The notes below the pieces were generated by a model. The model was not told where the DNA came from. It did no database searches and saw nothing but the letters and a program-made list of their open reading frames with translations. The translations under genes and the position numbers were made by a program. A DNA stretch of 64,000 nt from an uncultured Ruminococcus sp. GTDB taxonomy: Bacteria; Bacillota; Clostridia; Oscillospirales; Acutalibacteraceae. Location: NCBI GenBank assembly GCA_900543095.1, contig UQQD01000004.1, positions 32,837 through 96,836 of the forward strand, in the 5' to 3' direction. Positions within the stretch are counted from its first letter, which is position 1; each line of letters starts with the position of its first letter. Of this stretch, positions 9,175 through 17,196 are shown piece after piece.

Positions 9175-9253
9175 AACTGTGCGTTAAAATTTAAGTGTTT
9201 AACTTTTGATTGGCTTATTTGAAAGCTGTTTTGCTGACCGATCAAAGCAATTA

Positions 9254-9643
9254 TCAATCGTCAAAGTTTGGCGTCTGTATTGCATCGTATCCTGTTTCAC
9301 CTGTGCGAATCTTTACAGCTTGCTTGAGGTAATAGGTAAATATCTTGCCGTCGCCGGGATTACCCGTGTAGGCGGTCTTTTTGATTGCTTCAATCGTCTT
9401 TTTCTCCCATTCCTCGGAGGAAACAACAATTTCAAATTTGATTTTAGGTAGTACCTGAACATCTACCTTTTGACCTCTTACATATTCCGACATACCTCTT
9501 TGAACACCGCATCCGACCACCTGATAGGCTGTGATACCGTTCACTCCGATGTCTGTAAGAGCTTTCTTTACATCAATAAACATTTCTTCACGAACAACAG
9601 CTTCAATTTTAATGAGTTGAACTTCACCGTTATTTTTTTCCAT
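9254..9643 (-). CDS. glnB: P-II nitrogen regulatory protein
   Basis: A 129-residue P-II signal protein. The C-terminal signature (TGNPGDGKIF, then VKIRTGE) and the T-loop frame (GCGVQRG...RGQKVDVQVLPK) are clear, and Q48, equivalent to the ligand-contact Gln39 of E. coli, is kept. The uridylylated Tyr51 of E. coli aligns with V60, so control by uridylylation is unlikely; effector binding (ATP/ADP, 2-oxoglutarate) should be the main input. It has about 9 extra N-terminal residues. It sits 18 bases after amt on the same strand with a GGAGGA site, so the two are co-transcribed, and it probably plugs or releases the ammonium channel as GlnK proteins do. Confidence 0.95.
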   Translation of the reverse strand: MEKNNGEVQLIKIEAVVREEMFIDVKKALTDIGVNGITAYQVVGCGVQRGMSEYVRGQKVDVQVLPKIKFEIVVSSEEWEKKTIEAIKKTAYTGNPGDGKIFTYYLKQAVKIRTGETGYDAIQTPNFDD

Positions 9644-9661
9644 AATATAAATCCTCCGTTA

Positions 9662-10912
9662 TCAGTTATCAAGACCGTTAAATGACGGATAAGCAACTTC
9701 ACCGTGCTGCGTAATGTCAAGACCGACCATTTCGTCTTTAAGGCTTACTCTGATCTTGCCCGTGAGCAGTCTTGTAATACCGTAGCAGATGAGTGTTCCT
9801 ACAACGGCTATGACGATCGTGATGCCGATGCCTGCTGCCTGTGCGCCAAACTGAGCAAATTCACCGTAAACAAGTCCGTTACCTGCACCTGAGTTAATAG
9901 CTGTGCAGGAGAACACACCTGTCAGGAGTCCGCCCCAAATACCGCCTGTGCCGTGACAGCTGAATGCGTCAAGAGCGTCGTCAAAGCCCAATTTCTTTTT
10001 GCCGACAGAAATCATCAAATAGCAAACTGGGCTTGTTGTCAAACCGATTATTACAGCTGCCCAAATCGGAACAAAACCTGCGCCCGGCGTAATTCCTACA
10101 AGACCTGCTACCATACCTGTGCTTGCACCGATAAGAGTAGGCTTTTTGTTTTTGATGACATCGCAGAGCATCCAGGAAAGAATTGCTGCGGCTGCGGCTA
10201 CGGCGGTTGTCATAAATGCATGTGCTGCAAGTCCGTTAGCCTCAAGAGCAGAGCCTGCGTTGAAACCAAACCAACCGAACATTAGAAGCGAAGCGCCGAG
10301 AACAACAGTCGGGATATTGTGGATTTTGTAGTTTGCTCTTGCGTAGTCGTGACGTTTGCCGAGCAGTATGCAAAGGACAAGTGCCGATACGCCCGAACTG
10401 ATGTGAACAACGTCGCCGCCTGCAAAGTCAAGTGCACCGATACCGTCTGCACCGAGCAAACCGCCTTGACTCCAAACCATATGAGCCAACGGATAATAAA
10501 CGATAAGCGACCAGAAAATTATAAATACGAACAGTGACTTAAATTTCATTCTGCCTGCAACAGCACCTGTGATAAGTGCAGGGGTGATAACCGCAAACAT
10601 CATCTGAAACGCACAGAAAACAATATTCGGAATTGCGGCGCCGTCTGTATAGCCCTCGGTAATAGAAACGCCCTCAAGACCGAGCCAGCTTAAATCTCCG
10701 ATTATTCCGTTTGAACTTGGTGCAAACGAAAGTGAATATCCAAACAGCACCCACATTACAATACCTGTGCCGATGATGAATACAGATGTCATCATCGTGT
10801 TTACTACATTCTTTTTGCGAACAAGTCCGCCGTAAAACATCGCAAGCCCCGGAGTCATTATAAACACTAGAGCTGCACATATAAGTATAAAGCCGATACT
10901 TCCTGCATCCAT
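9662..10912 (-). CDS. amt: Ammonium transporter (Amt family)
   Basis: A 416-residue channel with about 11 transmembrane segments. Start ATG 10912 is preferred over upstream starts because GGAGG lies 8 bases before it and the protein then begins MDAGSIGFILICAALVF, as in the family. Typical Amt motifs include TPGLAMFYGGL, VYYPLAHMVWSQGG, GGDVVHISSG and the late conserved FSCHGTGGIWGG, carrying the pore histidines. It conducts ammonium/ammonia across the cytoplasmic membrane. It is followed by glnB, the usual gating partner. A promoter at 11099-11127 and a leader of about 180 bases with a long hairpin precede it. Confidence 0.97.
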   Translation of the reverse strand: MDAGSIGFILICAALVFIMTPGLAMFYGGLVRKKNVVNTMMTSVFIIGTGIVMWVLFGYSLSFAPSSNGIIGDLSWLGLEGVSITEGYTDGAAIPNIVFCAFQMMFAVITPALITGAVAGRMKFKSLFVFIIFWSLIVYYPLAHMVWSQGGLLGADGIGALDFAGGDVVHISSGVSALVLCILLGKRHDYARANYKIHNIPTVVLGASLLMFGWFGFNAGSALEANGLAAHAFMTTAVAAAAAILSWMLCDVIKNKKPTLIGASTGMVAGLVGITPGAGFVPIWAAVIIGLTTSPVCYLMISVGKKKLGFDDALDAFSCHGTGGIWGGLLTGVFSCTAINSGAGNGLVYGEFAQFGAQAAGIGITIVIAVVGTLICYGITRLLTGKIRVSLKDEMVGLDITQHGEVAYPSFNGLDN

Positions 10913-10949
10913 TTTAAAAACCTCCACATAAAGCATTACAGACAAAAAA

Positions 10950-11031
10950 CAAAGTTCACTTCGCTTTGACGAAAAATGCAAGAAAATAATTTCAAATTGC
11001 AAATTTGGTCAAAAGCCAAAGTGAACTTCGT
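10950..11031 (-). promoter_or_regulatory. Long hairpin in the amt leader
   Basis: On the minus strand AAGTTCACTT pairs with AAGTGAACTT (10 bp), and the stem extends inward through GCTTTTGAC / GTCAAAGC with a bulge, closing a loop of about 37 bases. It lies between the promoter (11099-11127) and the amt ribosome site, so it is transcribed. Its role (attenuation, RNA stability, protein binding) is unknown, and it does not match a riboswitch I recognise. Confidence 0.6.
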
Positions 11032-11098
11032 TGTCCGTAAATATTTGTTTTTTAAAGATATGTAAGAAATGTTCCGGATAGTTTCTTTACTGTCTCGA

Positions 11099-11127
11099 AT
11101 TATAACGCCCTTTATACTTATTGTCAA
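11099..11127 (-). promoter_or_regulatory. Sigma-A type promoter of amt-glnB
   Basis: On the minus strand: TTGACA (11127-11122), 17-base spacer, TATAAT (11104-11099). A consensus match at both boxes, with predicted transcription start near 11092. Confidence 0.8.
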
Positions 11128-11210
11128 GCGTTTTTTATATTTTTTAAGGTTTGGCACAAAAAATATTTTAATAGGCAAACTAACTGACGTATTTGTTCAT
11201 TTTGCAGGAA

Positions 11211-12683
11211 TTATTTTTTATCATTCATTTCTTTGAGAATATCGGCAATCAGCTCACGTTCGTCCATATGATATTTTACGCCCTTAATCTCTTGGTAATC
11301 TTCGTGACCTTTTCCCGCAAGCACAATTATATCTCCGTCCTCTGCGTGCTGCATACAATATCTTATTGCATTCTTGCGGTTTGGTACAACCACATATTTG
11401 CCGTCTGTCTTGTTTATTCCGACCTTTATGTCCTCAATTATATCCATAACGTCTTCATATCGGGAGTTATCCTCGGTTATAACAGAAAGATCCGACAGTC
11501 TGCCCGACGTTTCGCCCATTTCATAACGACGTACCTTGGGACGGTTTCCTCCTGCGCCGAACATAGTTATAAGGCGATGGGGGTTATATTTTCTTAATGT
11601 TGTAAGCACATTTTCCATCGAAAGCGCATTGTGGGCATAGTCGATAAGCAGTGTGTAATTTCCGTTTACCTTTACAGGCTCGACTCTGCCTTTGACCTTT
11701 GCGGCTCTAAGACCTTTTATAACAGCTTCGTCGGGAATATCAAAGAAAGAAACAGCGCAAATTGCCGCAAGCGCATTATAAACATTGAATTTGCCGGGAA
11801 TACCGACATCAAGAGACAGCGTTTTAAGTCCTTCGGTTTCAAAATGAACTCCGATAAATCCGTTGTCGGATAAAAGATGTTCGTTAAATGCGCACAGGTC
11901 TGCATTTTCGGAAAATCCGTAGGTGAGAATCTTTCCGTTAAAGTCCTTTGTAATATCCCTCCAGCTTTTGTCGTCAATATTAGCGGCGGCTTTTCGGCAT
12001 TGCCTGAACAAAAGACTCTTGCAATACAGATATTCAGCCATATCCTTGTGCTCAACTCCGCCGATATGGTCGTCGGAAAAGTTTGTAAATATTGCGACAT
12101 CAAACATCATACCCGCAAGCCTGTTGTGTTTAAGTCCGATTGACGATGCCTCAATAACCATAGCCTTACAGCCTGCATTTATCATATTACGCATAGATTT
12201 TTGTATTTCATATGATTCGGGCGTGGTGTTGTCGGTTTTTACGGTCTTTCCGTCATAAATGATTCCGAGCGTACCTATCGTGCCTGTTTTTATGCCTGCC
12301 TGTTCAAAAATTTCAGCAACCATAGCAGTGGTGGTGGTTTTGCCTTTTGTGCCTGTTATGGCAACTGTTTTAAGCTCCTCACAGGGATGTCCGAAAAACT
12401 CCGCACTCATTAGCGCAAGCGCAAGCCGTGTGTCGTTCACCTTTACGACGGCGACATTTTCAGGTACCTCAAAATTAAGCTCATCGCTTATTACAAGCGC
12501 ACAGGCGCCGCTTTCAACGGCAGACTCGGCGTATTTGTGACCGTCGGACGTATAGCCCTTGAGGCAGACAAACACCGTGCTGTCCTTTACCTTGCGTGAA
12601 TCATAGATTACATCCGATATTTCCGGATTAAGATCGTTTATCATATTATATTCAACATTTGCAAGTAAGTCTTTTAGCTTCAT
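11211..12683 (-). CDS. murE: UDP-N-acetylmuramoyl-tripeptide synthetase
   Basis: A 490-residue cytoplasmic ligase adding the third stem-peptide amino acid to UDP-MurNAc-L-Ala-D-Glu. It has the Mur ligase N-terminal domain (SDVIYDSRKV), the ATP loop GTKGKTTT near residue 110, the central TNFSDDHIGG motif and the C-terminal domain with GAGGNRP. The specificity position reads DNSR rather than DNPR; the retained Arg suggests meso-diaminopimelate, but this is an inference. Start fits GGAGGA 5 bases upstream. It stands alone here, although murE often lies between pbpB and mraY, and the division cluster in this window lacks it. A promoter is at 12724-12752 (minus). Confidence 0.95.
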   Translation of the reverse strand: MKLKDLLANVEYNMINDLNPEISDVIYDSRKVKDSTVFVCLKGYTSDGHKYAESAVESGACALVISDELNFEVPENVAVVKVNDTRLALALMSAEFFGHPCEELKTVAITGTKGKTTTTAMVAEIFEQAGIKTGTIGTLGIIYDGKTVKTDNTTPESYEIQKSMRNMINAGCKAMVIEASSIGLKHNRLAGMMFDVAIFTNFSDDHIGGVEHKDMAEYLYCKSLLFRQCRKAAANIDDKSWRDITKDFNGKILTYGFSENADLCAFNEHLLSDNGFIGVHFETEGLKTLSLDVGIPGKFNVYNALAAICAVSFFDIPDEAVIKGLRAAKVKGRVEPVKVNGNYTLLIDYAHNALSMENVLTTLRKYNPHRLITMFGAGGNRPKVRRYEMGETSGRLSDLSVITEDNSRYEDVMDIIEDIKVGINKTDGKYVVVPNRKNAIRYCMQHAEDGDIIVLAGKGHEDYQEIKGVKYHMDERELIADILKEMNDKK

Positions 12684-12723
12684 ACCGTTCCTCCGAAAAC
12701 TGTTGTATAATTAGTATATATTA

Positions 12724-12752
12724 ATTATACCAATACTTTTGAAATATTACAA
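12724..12752 (-). promoter_or_regulatory. Promoter of murE
   Basis: On the minus strand: TTGTAA (12752-12747), 17-base spacer, TATAAT (12729-12724). It sits about 40 bases before the murE start, in an AT-rich dyad. Confidence 0.65.
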
Positions 12753-13124
12753 CAAAAGCAGAATAAAAAATTAATAAATGCAATATGTCATCGTTCAGCC
12801 GTTTATTGAAACATTTTATCCTAAAATCCAAAGGACGTGCATATACTGTTTTGAGAACAAGCTTTATGTTTAGTGATTATTTACAAAGAAACGGAAAAAA
12901 GTGCCGCAAATGAGGAAAATTTATTAATAAAAACTTATATATGGGTGTTTTACCTCAATTATGTAAAAAAGAGTTGGTCAAGTTGCACAACTGATATTTG
13001 AGCATAATACACAAAACGAAAAGAATATATTTGTTCAAAAAAGCGAAAAAATTGAATTTTCAAATACAAAGTGCACAAATCTTAAGTTTAAAATTATCAG
13101 TTTAGATAAAAAGTACAAAAGAGG
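12753..13124. other. AT-rich intergenic region between murE and the sugar importer
   Basis: About 370 bases between divergent genes with no open frame of note, no clear repeat copy and no recognised RNA. Short palindromic words such as GTTGCACAAC occur near 12980. Nothing further can be supported. Confidence 0.5.
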
Positions 13125-13184
13125 TTGAAATTTGATTGTTTTTTTGATATTATTTATTTAGTGGATAAAGCGTGCAAAATGCAC
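13125..13184 (+). promoter_or_regulatory. Promoter of the maltodextrin importer operon, with a possible operator
   Basis: TTGAAA (13125-13130), 17-base spacer, TATTAT (13148-13153). The inverted repeat GTGCA-AAA-TGCAC (13172-13184) starts just after the expected transcription start, where a repressor could block transcription. It lacks the central CG of classic LacI operators, so the regulator is not identified. Confidence 0.55.
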
Positions 13185-13239
13185 CTGTTCCATAAATCCG
13201 TTAAGGAATAAAAAATATTTTTGAAAGAAGGATATTCCA

Positions 13240-14559
13240 ATGAAAAAAATTTTTGCGGTTCTTCTTGCCGCTATGATGACAGCAACTGCATTTGCAGGCT
13301 GCGGCGGCGGAGAATCATCACAGGCTTCCGACAATGCGTCAGGTGCTTCAACAACTGACCTCCAAGTAAACGGATCAATCGTTGATACTTCTTATTTTGG
13401 CGATGAAGACAATGCTAAGCTCAAGGTATGGGCACCTGATAAGGCAGTAACCCTTGTTAAACAGCAGGTTGAAGATTTTAAGAAAGCTTATCCCGATAAG
13501 ACTTTTGACATTGAAGTTGTAGCTCAGGGCGAAGGCGACGCTGCTACTCAGATCCTCAACGATGCTTCAACAGCAGCAGATGTTTTCTCTCTCCCAAGCG
13601 ATCAGCTCAACAGGCTTGTTGCCGCTGACGTAATTGCCAAGGTTGCTTTTGTTGACGCTGCTACAGAGCAGAACTCACCCGAAACAATCGAAGCAGGTAA
13701 GATAAACGACACTCTCTATGCTTATCCTGAAACAAACGATAACGGATACTATCTTGTTTATGATAAGTCTTTGGTAACAGACGAAGATGCAAAAACTCTT
13801 GAGGGTACACTTGAGGCCTGCCAGAAAGCCGGCAAGAAGTTCATTATGGACTGCGGTGAAGGCTTCTATGCTTGCACATTCGCATTTACGGCAGGTGCAA
13901 AGATTGACGGTCTTGAAGTAAACGAAGAAGGCGATGAAATTCAGAAGTTCGTTGATTTTGATGAGGACGAAGCAGTTGACACACTTATGGCATTTGCTAA
14001 ACTCATCAAGGATTATAAGGGCACATTCCAGTCGCTCAACGTTAAACAGGTTGCATCAGGCTTCTCATCAGGCACATGTGCAGCAGGTGTTGACGGTTCT
14101 TGGGATACAGAAGTTAACAAAACTGCTCTCGGCGACAACTTCGGCGCTGCAAAGCTCCCGACAATCAACGTAAACGGCACAGACAAGCAGCTTATCTCAG
14201 CGTTTGGCTATAAGTATATTGGCGTAAACGGTTCTTCAAAGTATCCTGCAACATCTCAGATTCTTGCTTACTACCTTTCAGGCAAAGAGTGCCAGGAGCA
14301 GAGAGCAGAACAGCTCGGCTGGGGTCCTTCAAACAAGGAAGTTCAGCAGTCTGATATAGTTACAGGCAGTGCAGCTCTCAAGGCAATAAAAGAGCAGTCA
14401 GAAAACGCTTGTGTATCGGTTAACCTTTCTTCAACATTATGGAGTCCGATGGCTACCCTCGGTAACAAGCTCTCTTCAGACGACTGGGATGCAGAAGACA
14501 GGGAAGCAACAAAAGATCTCCTTAATGAAACTATTAAGAATGTTCGTGATGAGGGCTGA
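13240..14559 (+). CDS. Maltodextrin-type ABC transporter substrate-binding lipoprotein
   Basis: A 439-residue lipoprotein with lipobox AFAGC at about residue 20 after a short signal, then a Ser/Gly-rich spacer and a MalE-like fold (LKVWAPDKAVTLVKQQVEDF, followed by VFSLPSDQLNRLV). It should capture malto-oligosaccharides at the outer face of the membrane and hand them to the two permeases downstream. A GAAAGAAGGA site precedes the ATG. A strong stem at 14606-14633 lies between it and the permeases, a common layout that raises binding-protein mRNA over the rest. Sugar specificity is inferred from the amylases on both sides. Confidence 0.88.
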   Translation: MKKIFAVLLAAMMTATAFAGCGGGESSQASDNASGASTTDLQVNGSIVDTSYFGDEDNAKLKVWAPDKAVTLVKQQVEDFKKAYPDKTFDIEVVAQGEGDAATQILNDASTAADVFSLPSDQLNRLVAADVIAKVAFVDAATEQNSPETIEAGKINDTLYAYPETNDNGYYLVYDKSLVTDEDAKTLEGTLEACQKAGKKFIMDCGEGFYACTFAFTAGAKIDGLEVNEEGDEIQKFVDFDEDEAVDTLMAFAKLIKDYKGTFQSLNVKQVASGFSSGTCAAGVDGSWDTEVNKTALGDNFGAAKLPTINVNGTDKQLISAFGYKYIGVNGSSKYPATSQILAYYLSGKECQEQRAEQLGWGPSNKEVQQSDIVTGSAALKAIKEQSENACVSVNLSSTLWSPMATLGNKLSSDDWDAEDREATKDLLNETIKNVRDEG

Positions 14560-14605
14560 TCGTAATTAACGTATTATCGGCTCAAACATAATTTATCGGT
14601 TTTCA

Positions 14606-14633
14606 CGGGGTACTTTGGTTTCGGAGTACCCCG
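14606..14633 (+). terminator. Stem-loop between binding protein and permease genes
   Basis: A perfect 9-bp stem CGGGGTACT / AGTACCCCG with a 10-base loop. It is followed by A-rich rather than T-rich sequence, so it is more likely an mRNA-stabilising or partial-termination stem than a full terminator. Confidence 0.6.
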
Positions 14634-14760
14634 AAAAATCAAATATATTATATTACATCAAACAAACGGTGATTTAAAAGCTTTTAAATGTTTTTTAAAT
14701 ATCATTTAGTTTAGCGCAAATGATCGGAGAGATTTTCAAACTCAATTAAGGAGAGCTTAT

Positions 14761-16263
14761 ATGACATATGTTGAATATAAACAGCTCAATCCGTTTCAGA
14801 GATTTGCTCACAACTTTAAAAAATTTCTCATCAGTATTCCCCGTGGCATCGTAAACTTTTTTAAGGCGATCGGTAGGGCGATAGTTAAGTTCTTTAAGGG
14901 TATCGGCAAAGGCTTCAAAAATTACGGAGTTACCTTTGCAAAGGGTGACTGGGCAACAAAACTTTCATATTTGATCTTTGGTGTCGGCGACATTCATAAA
15001 GGCAAATATTATAAAGGAATTTTATTCTTTCTTACAGAAGTACTTTATGTGCTTTATATGGTATTCTTTGGCTGGGGTTACATCAGCAAATTTGACACAT
15101 TGGGTACGGTAAAAACCGGCGAAGTTCTTGACCCGGGTCAGATTATTCCGCGTAAGGTTTACGGCGATAACTCAATGCTTATATTACTTTATTCGGTATT
15201 GACTATCGTAATAACAGTTGTTGTATTTGCAATTTATATTTCAAACATCAAAGACGCTTACCGTCATGAGCTTATGAGGAAAAACGGTGAAAAGCCAACA
15301 TCTTTAAAAGCAGATGTAAAAGAATTCCTTGACGGCAAATACCACATTACACTGCTTTCATTCCCTGTACTTATGATAGGCATATTCAATGTTTTGCCTC
15401 TCATATTTATGATTTTGATAGCATTTACAAACTATGACAAAACTCACCTGCCGCCGGGAACATTGTTTACCTGGGTAGGTTTTGACAATTTCGGCTCGCT
15501 CTTTGATCTCGTAAACAATTCAAAGAAAGCCACTACGTTCCTTGAACTTACAAAGTGGACGCTTTTGTGGGCTGTAGCCGCTACATTCTCCAACTACATA
15601 CTCGGTATGATCGTAGCTCTTATGATCAACAAAAAGGGCATCAAACTCAAAGCACTCTGGAGAACACTTTTTGTAATCACAATTGCTGTTCCTCAGTTCG
15701 TATCGCTTCTTCTTATGAGCCAGATGCTCGCATCAGACGGAGCTGTCAACATCTTGCTTTCGGAGATAACCGGAAGTCATGTTGAAATACAATGGCTGAA
15801 CAATACGCCGCTTATGGCACGAATGACGGTAATTGTAATTAACTGCTGGGTTGGTATTCCGTACACCATCCTTTCTATGTCGGGTATTCTTATGAATATC
15901 CCTGAGGATCTGTACGAATCTGCTCGTATTGACGGTGCAAGCCCCGTTAAGACATTTACAAAGATCACACTTCCCTATATGATCTTTGTAACTACTCCGC
16001 AGCTTATTACCCAATTTGTAGGTAATATTAACAACTTCAACGTTATCTACCTTTTGACAGGCGGTAACCCGTCAACAGAAAAATTCTATCAGGCCGGTTA
16101 CACTGATATTCTTGTAACGTGGTTGTTTAAGCTGACAATGGATTCTCAGGACTACGGTCTTGCGGCTGCAATCGGTATTTTGGTATTTATTGTATGTGCA
16201 ACGCTTTCGCTTTTGATTTACAATAATTCCAAGTCTATGAAGGATGAGGAGGCGTTCTCATGA
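14761..16263 (+). CDS. Maltodextrin ABC transporter permease, MalF-like
   Basis: A 500-residue inner-membrane permease. An unusual basic, Phe-rich N-terminal stretch of about 60 residues (repeated FFKAIG / FFKGIG words, probably an amphipathic helix) precedes two early transmembrane segments, and then the binding-protein-dependent permease core. The EAA loop reads YESARIDGASPVKTFTKITLP, the contact site for the ATPase. Start uses AAGGAG 7 bases upstream. Its last codons overlap the next gene by 4 bases (ATGA), so the pair is translationally coupled. No ATPase gene is adjacent, so a shared MsmX/MsmK-type ATPase encoded elsewhere is expected. Confidence 0.93.
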   Translation: MTYVEYKQLNPFQRFAHNFKKFLISIPRGIVNFFKAIGRAIVKFFKGIGKGFKNYGVTFAKGDWATKLSYLIFGVGDIHKGKYYKGILFFLTEVLYVLYMVFFGWGYISKFDTLGTVKTGEVLDPGQIIPRKVYGDNSMLILLYSVLTIVITVVVFAIYISNIKDAYRHELMRKNGEKPTSLKADVKEFLDGKYHITLLSFPVLMIGIFNVLPLIFMILIAFTNYDKTHLPPGTLFTWVGFDNFGSLFDLVNNSKKATTFLELTKWTLLWAVAATFSNYILGMIVALMINKKGIKLKALWRTLFVITIAVPQFVSLLLMSQMLASDGAVNILLSEITGSHVEIQWLNNTPLMARMTVIVINCWVGIPYTILSMSGILMNIPEDLYESARIDGASPVKTFTKITLPYMIFVTTPQLITQFVGNINNFNVIYLLTGGNPSTEKFYQAGYTDILVTWLFKLTMDSQDYGLAAAIGILVFIVCATLSLLIYNNSKSMKDEEAFS

Positions 16264-17123
16264 TAAAAAGTTATAAATTCAGGCGACATCTTGCGAACGC
16301 AATTATCTATATTATCCTTGCGGTAATGGGAATAATTTGGGTATCTCCTTTCGCATATCTTCTTATGCATTCATTCCGTGCAGAAGGACTTATCAGCGTT
16401 CCTTACCTTATTCCTCATGAATGGACCTTCCAAAACTATATCGACCTGTTCACCGGCGCAGGCGGTCAGGCTTCGATCAACTTCCCAAGGTGGTTCCTTA
16501 ACACATTTGTTGTAGCTTGCTTCAGCTGCGTTATCTCTACGATTTCCGTTCTCGCAGTAAGCTATGCATTCAGCCGCCTGAGATTTAAATCCCGTAAAAA
16601 GTTTATGAACGTTGGTATGATTCTCGGTATGTTCCCGGGATTTATGACAATGATTGCGATTTACTATCTCTTAAAGGCTATGGGACTCACTCAGACACTC
16701 GTTGCTCTTGTAATTTGCTACAGCTGCGGCGCAGGTCTTGGATTCCAGATTTCAAAGGGCTTCTTTGATACGATACCAAGGGCTCTTGACGAAGCGGCAA
16801 CTATTGACGGCGCTACTAAAAATCAGATATTCTGGAAGATAATTCTTCCGATGTCTAAGCCTATTGTAGTATATACGGTGCTTACCTCATTTATCGGACC
16901 ATGGACAGACTTTATCCTTGCAAGAATTATTATGGGTGATAAGCTCGATAACTACACTGTTGCAATCGGACTTCAAAAGATGATTGCCACCGACTTTATC
17001 AATTCCTATTACAAGCAGTTCCTTGCAGGTTCTGTTGTGGTTGCTGTGCCTATCACGCTTCTCTTCCTCAAGATGCAGAAGTATTATGTTGAAGGCGTAA
17101 CAGCCGGCGGCGTAAAGGGTTAA
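16260..17123 (+). CDS. Maltodextrin ABC transporter permease, MalG-like
   Basis: A 287-residue permease with six predicted transmembrane segments and the EAA loop LDEAATIDGATKNQIFWKIILP split by the usual Gly. It begins within the stop of the MalF-like gene (ATGA) and ends in the typical MalG style (YVEGVTAGGVKG). With the MalF-like protein it forms the sugar channel. A strong terminator follows at 17139-17169. Confidence 0.94.
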   Translation: MIKSYKFRRHLANAIIYIILAVMGIIWVSPFAYLLMHSFRAEGLISVPYLIPHEWTFQNYIDLFTGAGGQASINFPRWFLNTFVVACFSCVISTISVLAVSYAFSRLRFKSRKKFMNVGMILGMFPGFMTMIAIYYLLKAMGLTQTLVALVICYSCGAGLGFQISKGFFDTIPRALDEAATIDGATKNQIFWKIILPMSKPIVVYTVLTSFIGPWTDFILARIIMGDKLDNYTVAIGLQKMIATDFINSYYKQFLAGSVVVAVPITLLFLKMQKYYVEGVTAGGVKG

Positions 17124-17138
17124 AATTTATGCAATACA

Positions 17139-17169
17139 GGGCAGCAGCCAATAACTGCTGCCCTTTTTT
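17139..17169 (+). terminator. Terminator of the importer operon
   Basis: A perfect 9-bp stem GGGCAGCAG / CTGCTGCCC with a 7-base loop, followed by TTTTTT. Textbook intrinsic terminator. Confidence 0.95.
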
Positions 17170-17196
17170 CAACAAGAATTTTAAAGGAATGATATT

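Noticed and set aside
9027..9257. Minus-strand frame overlapping the glnB terminator and the FtsX relic
   Set aside because: It crosses a strong terminator and has no ribosome site; the FtsX-like frame is the meaningful one.
10950..11091. amt leader as a known glutamine riboswitch
   Set aside because: The conserved core of that RNA is not visible; only a long hairpin is supported.
14606..14633. Stem after the binding-protein gene as a full terminator
   Set aside because: No T tract follows and the permease genes lack an obvious separate promoter, so read-through is more likely.
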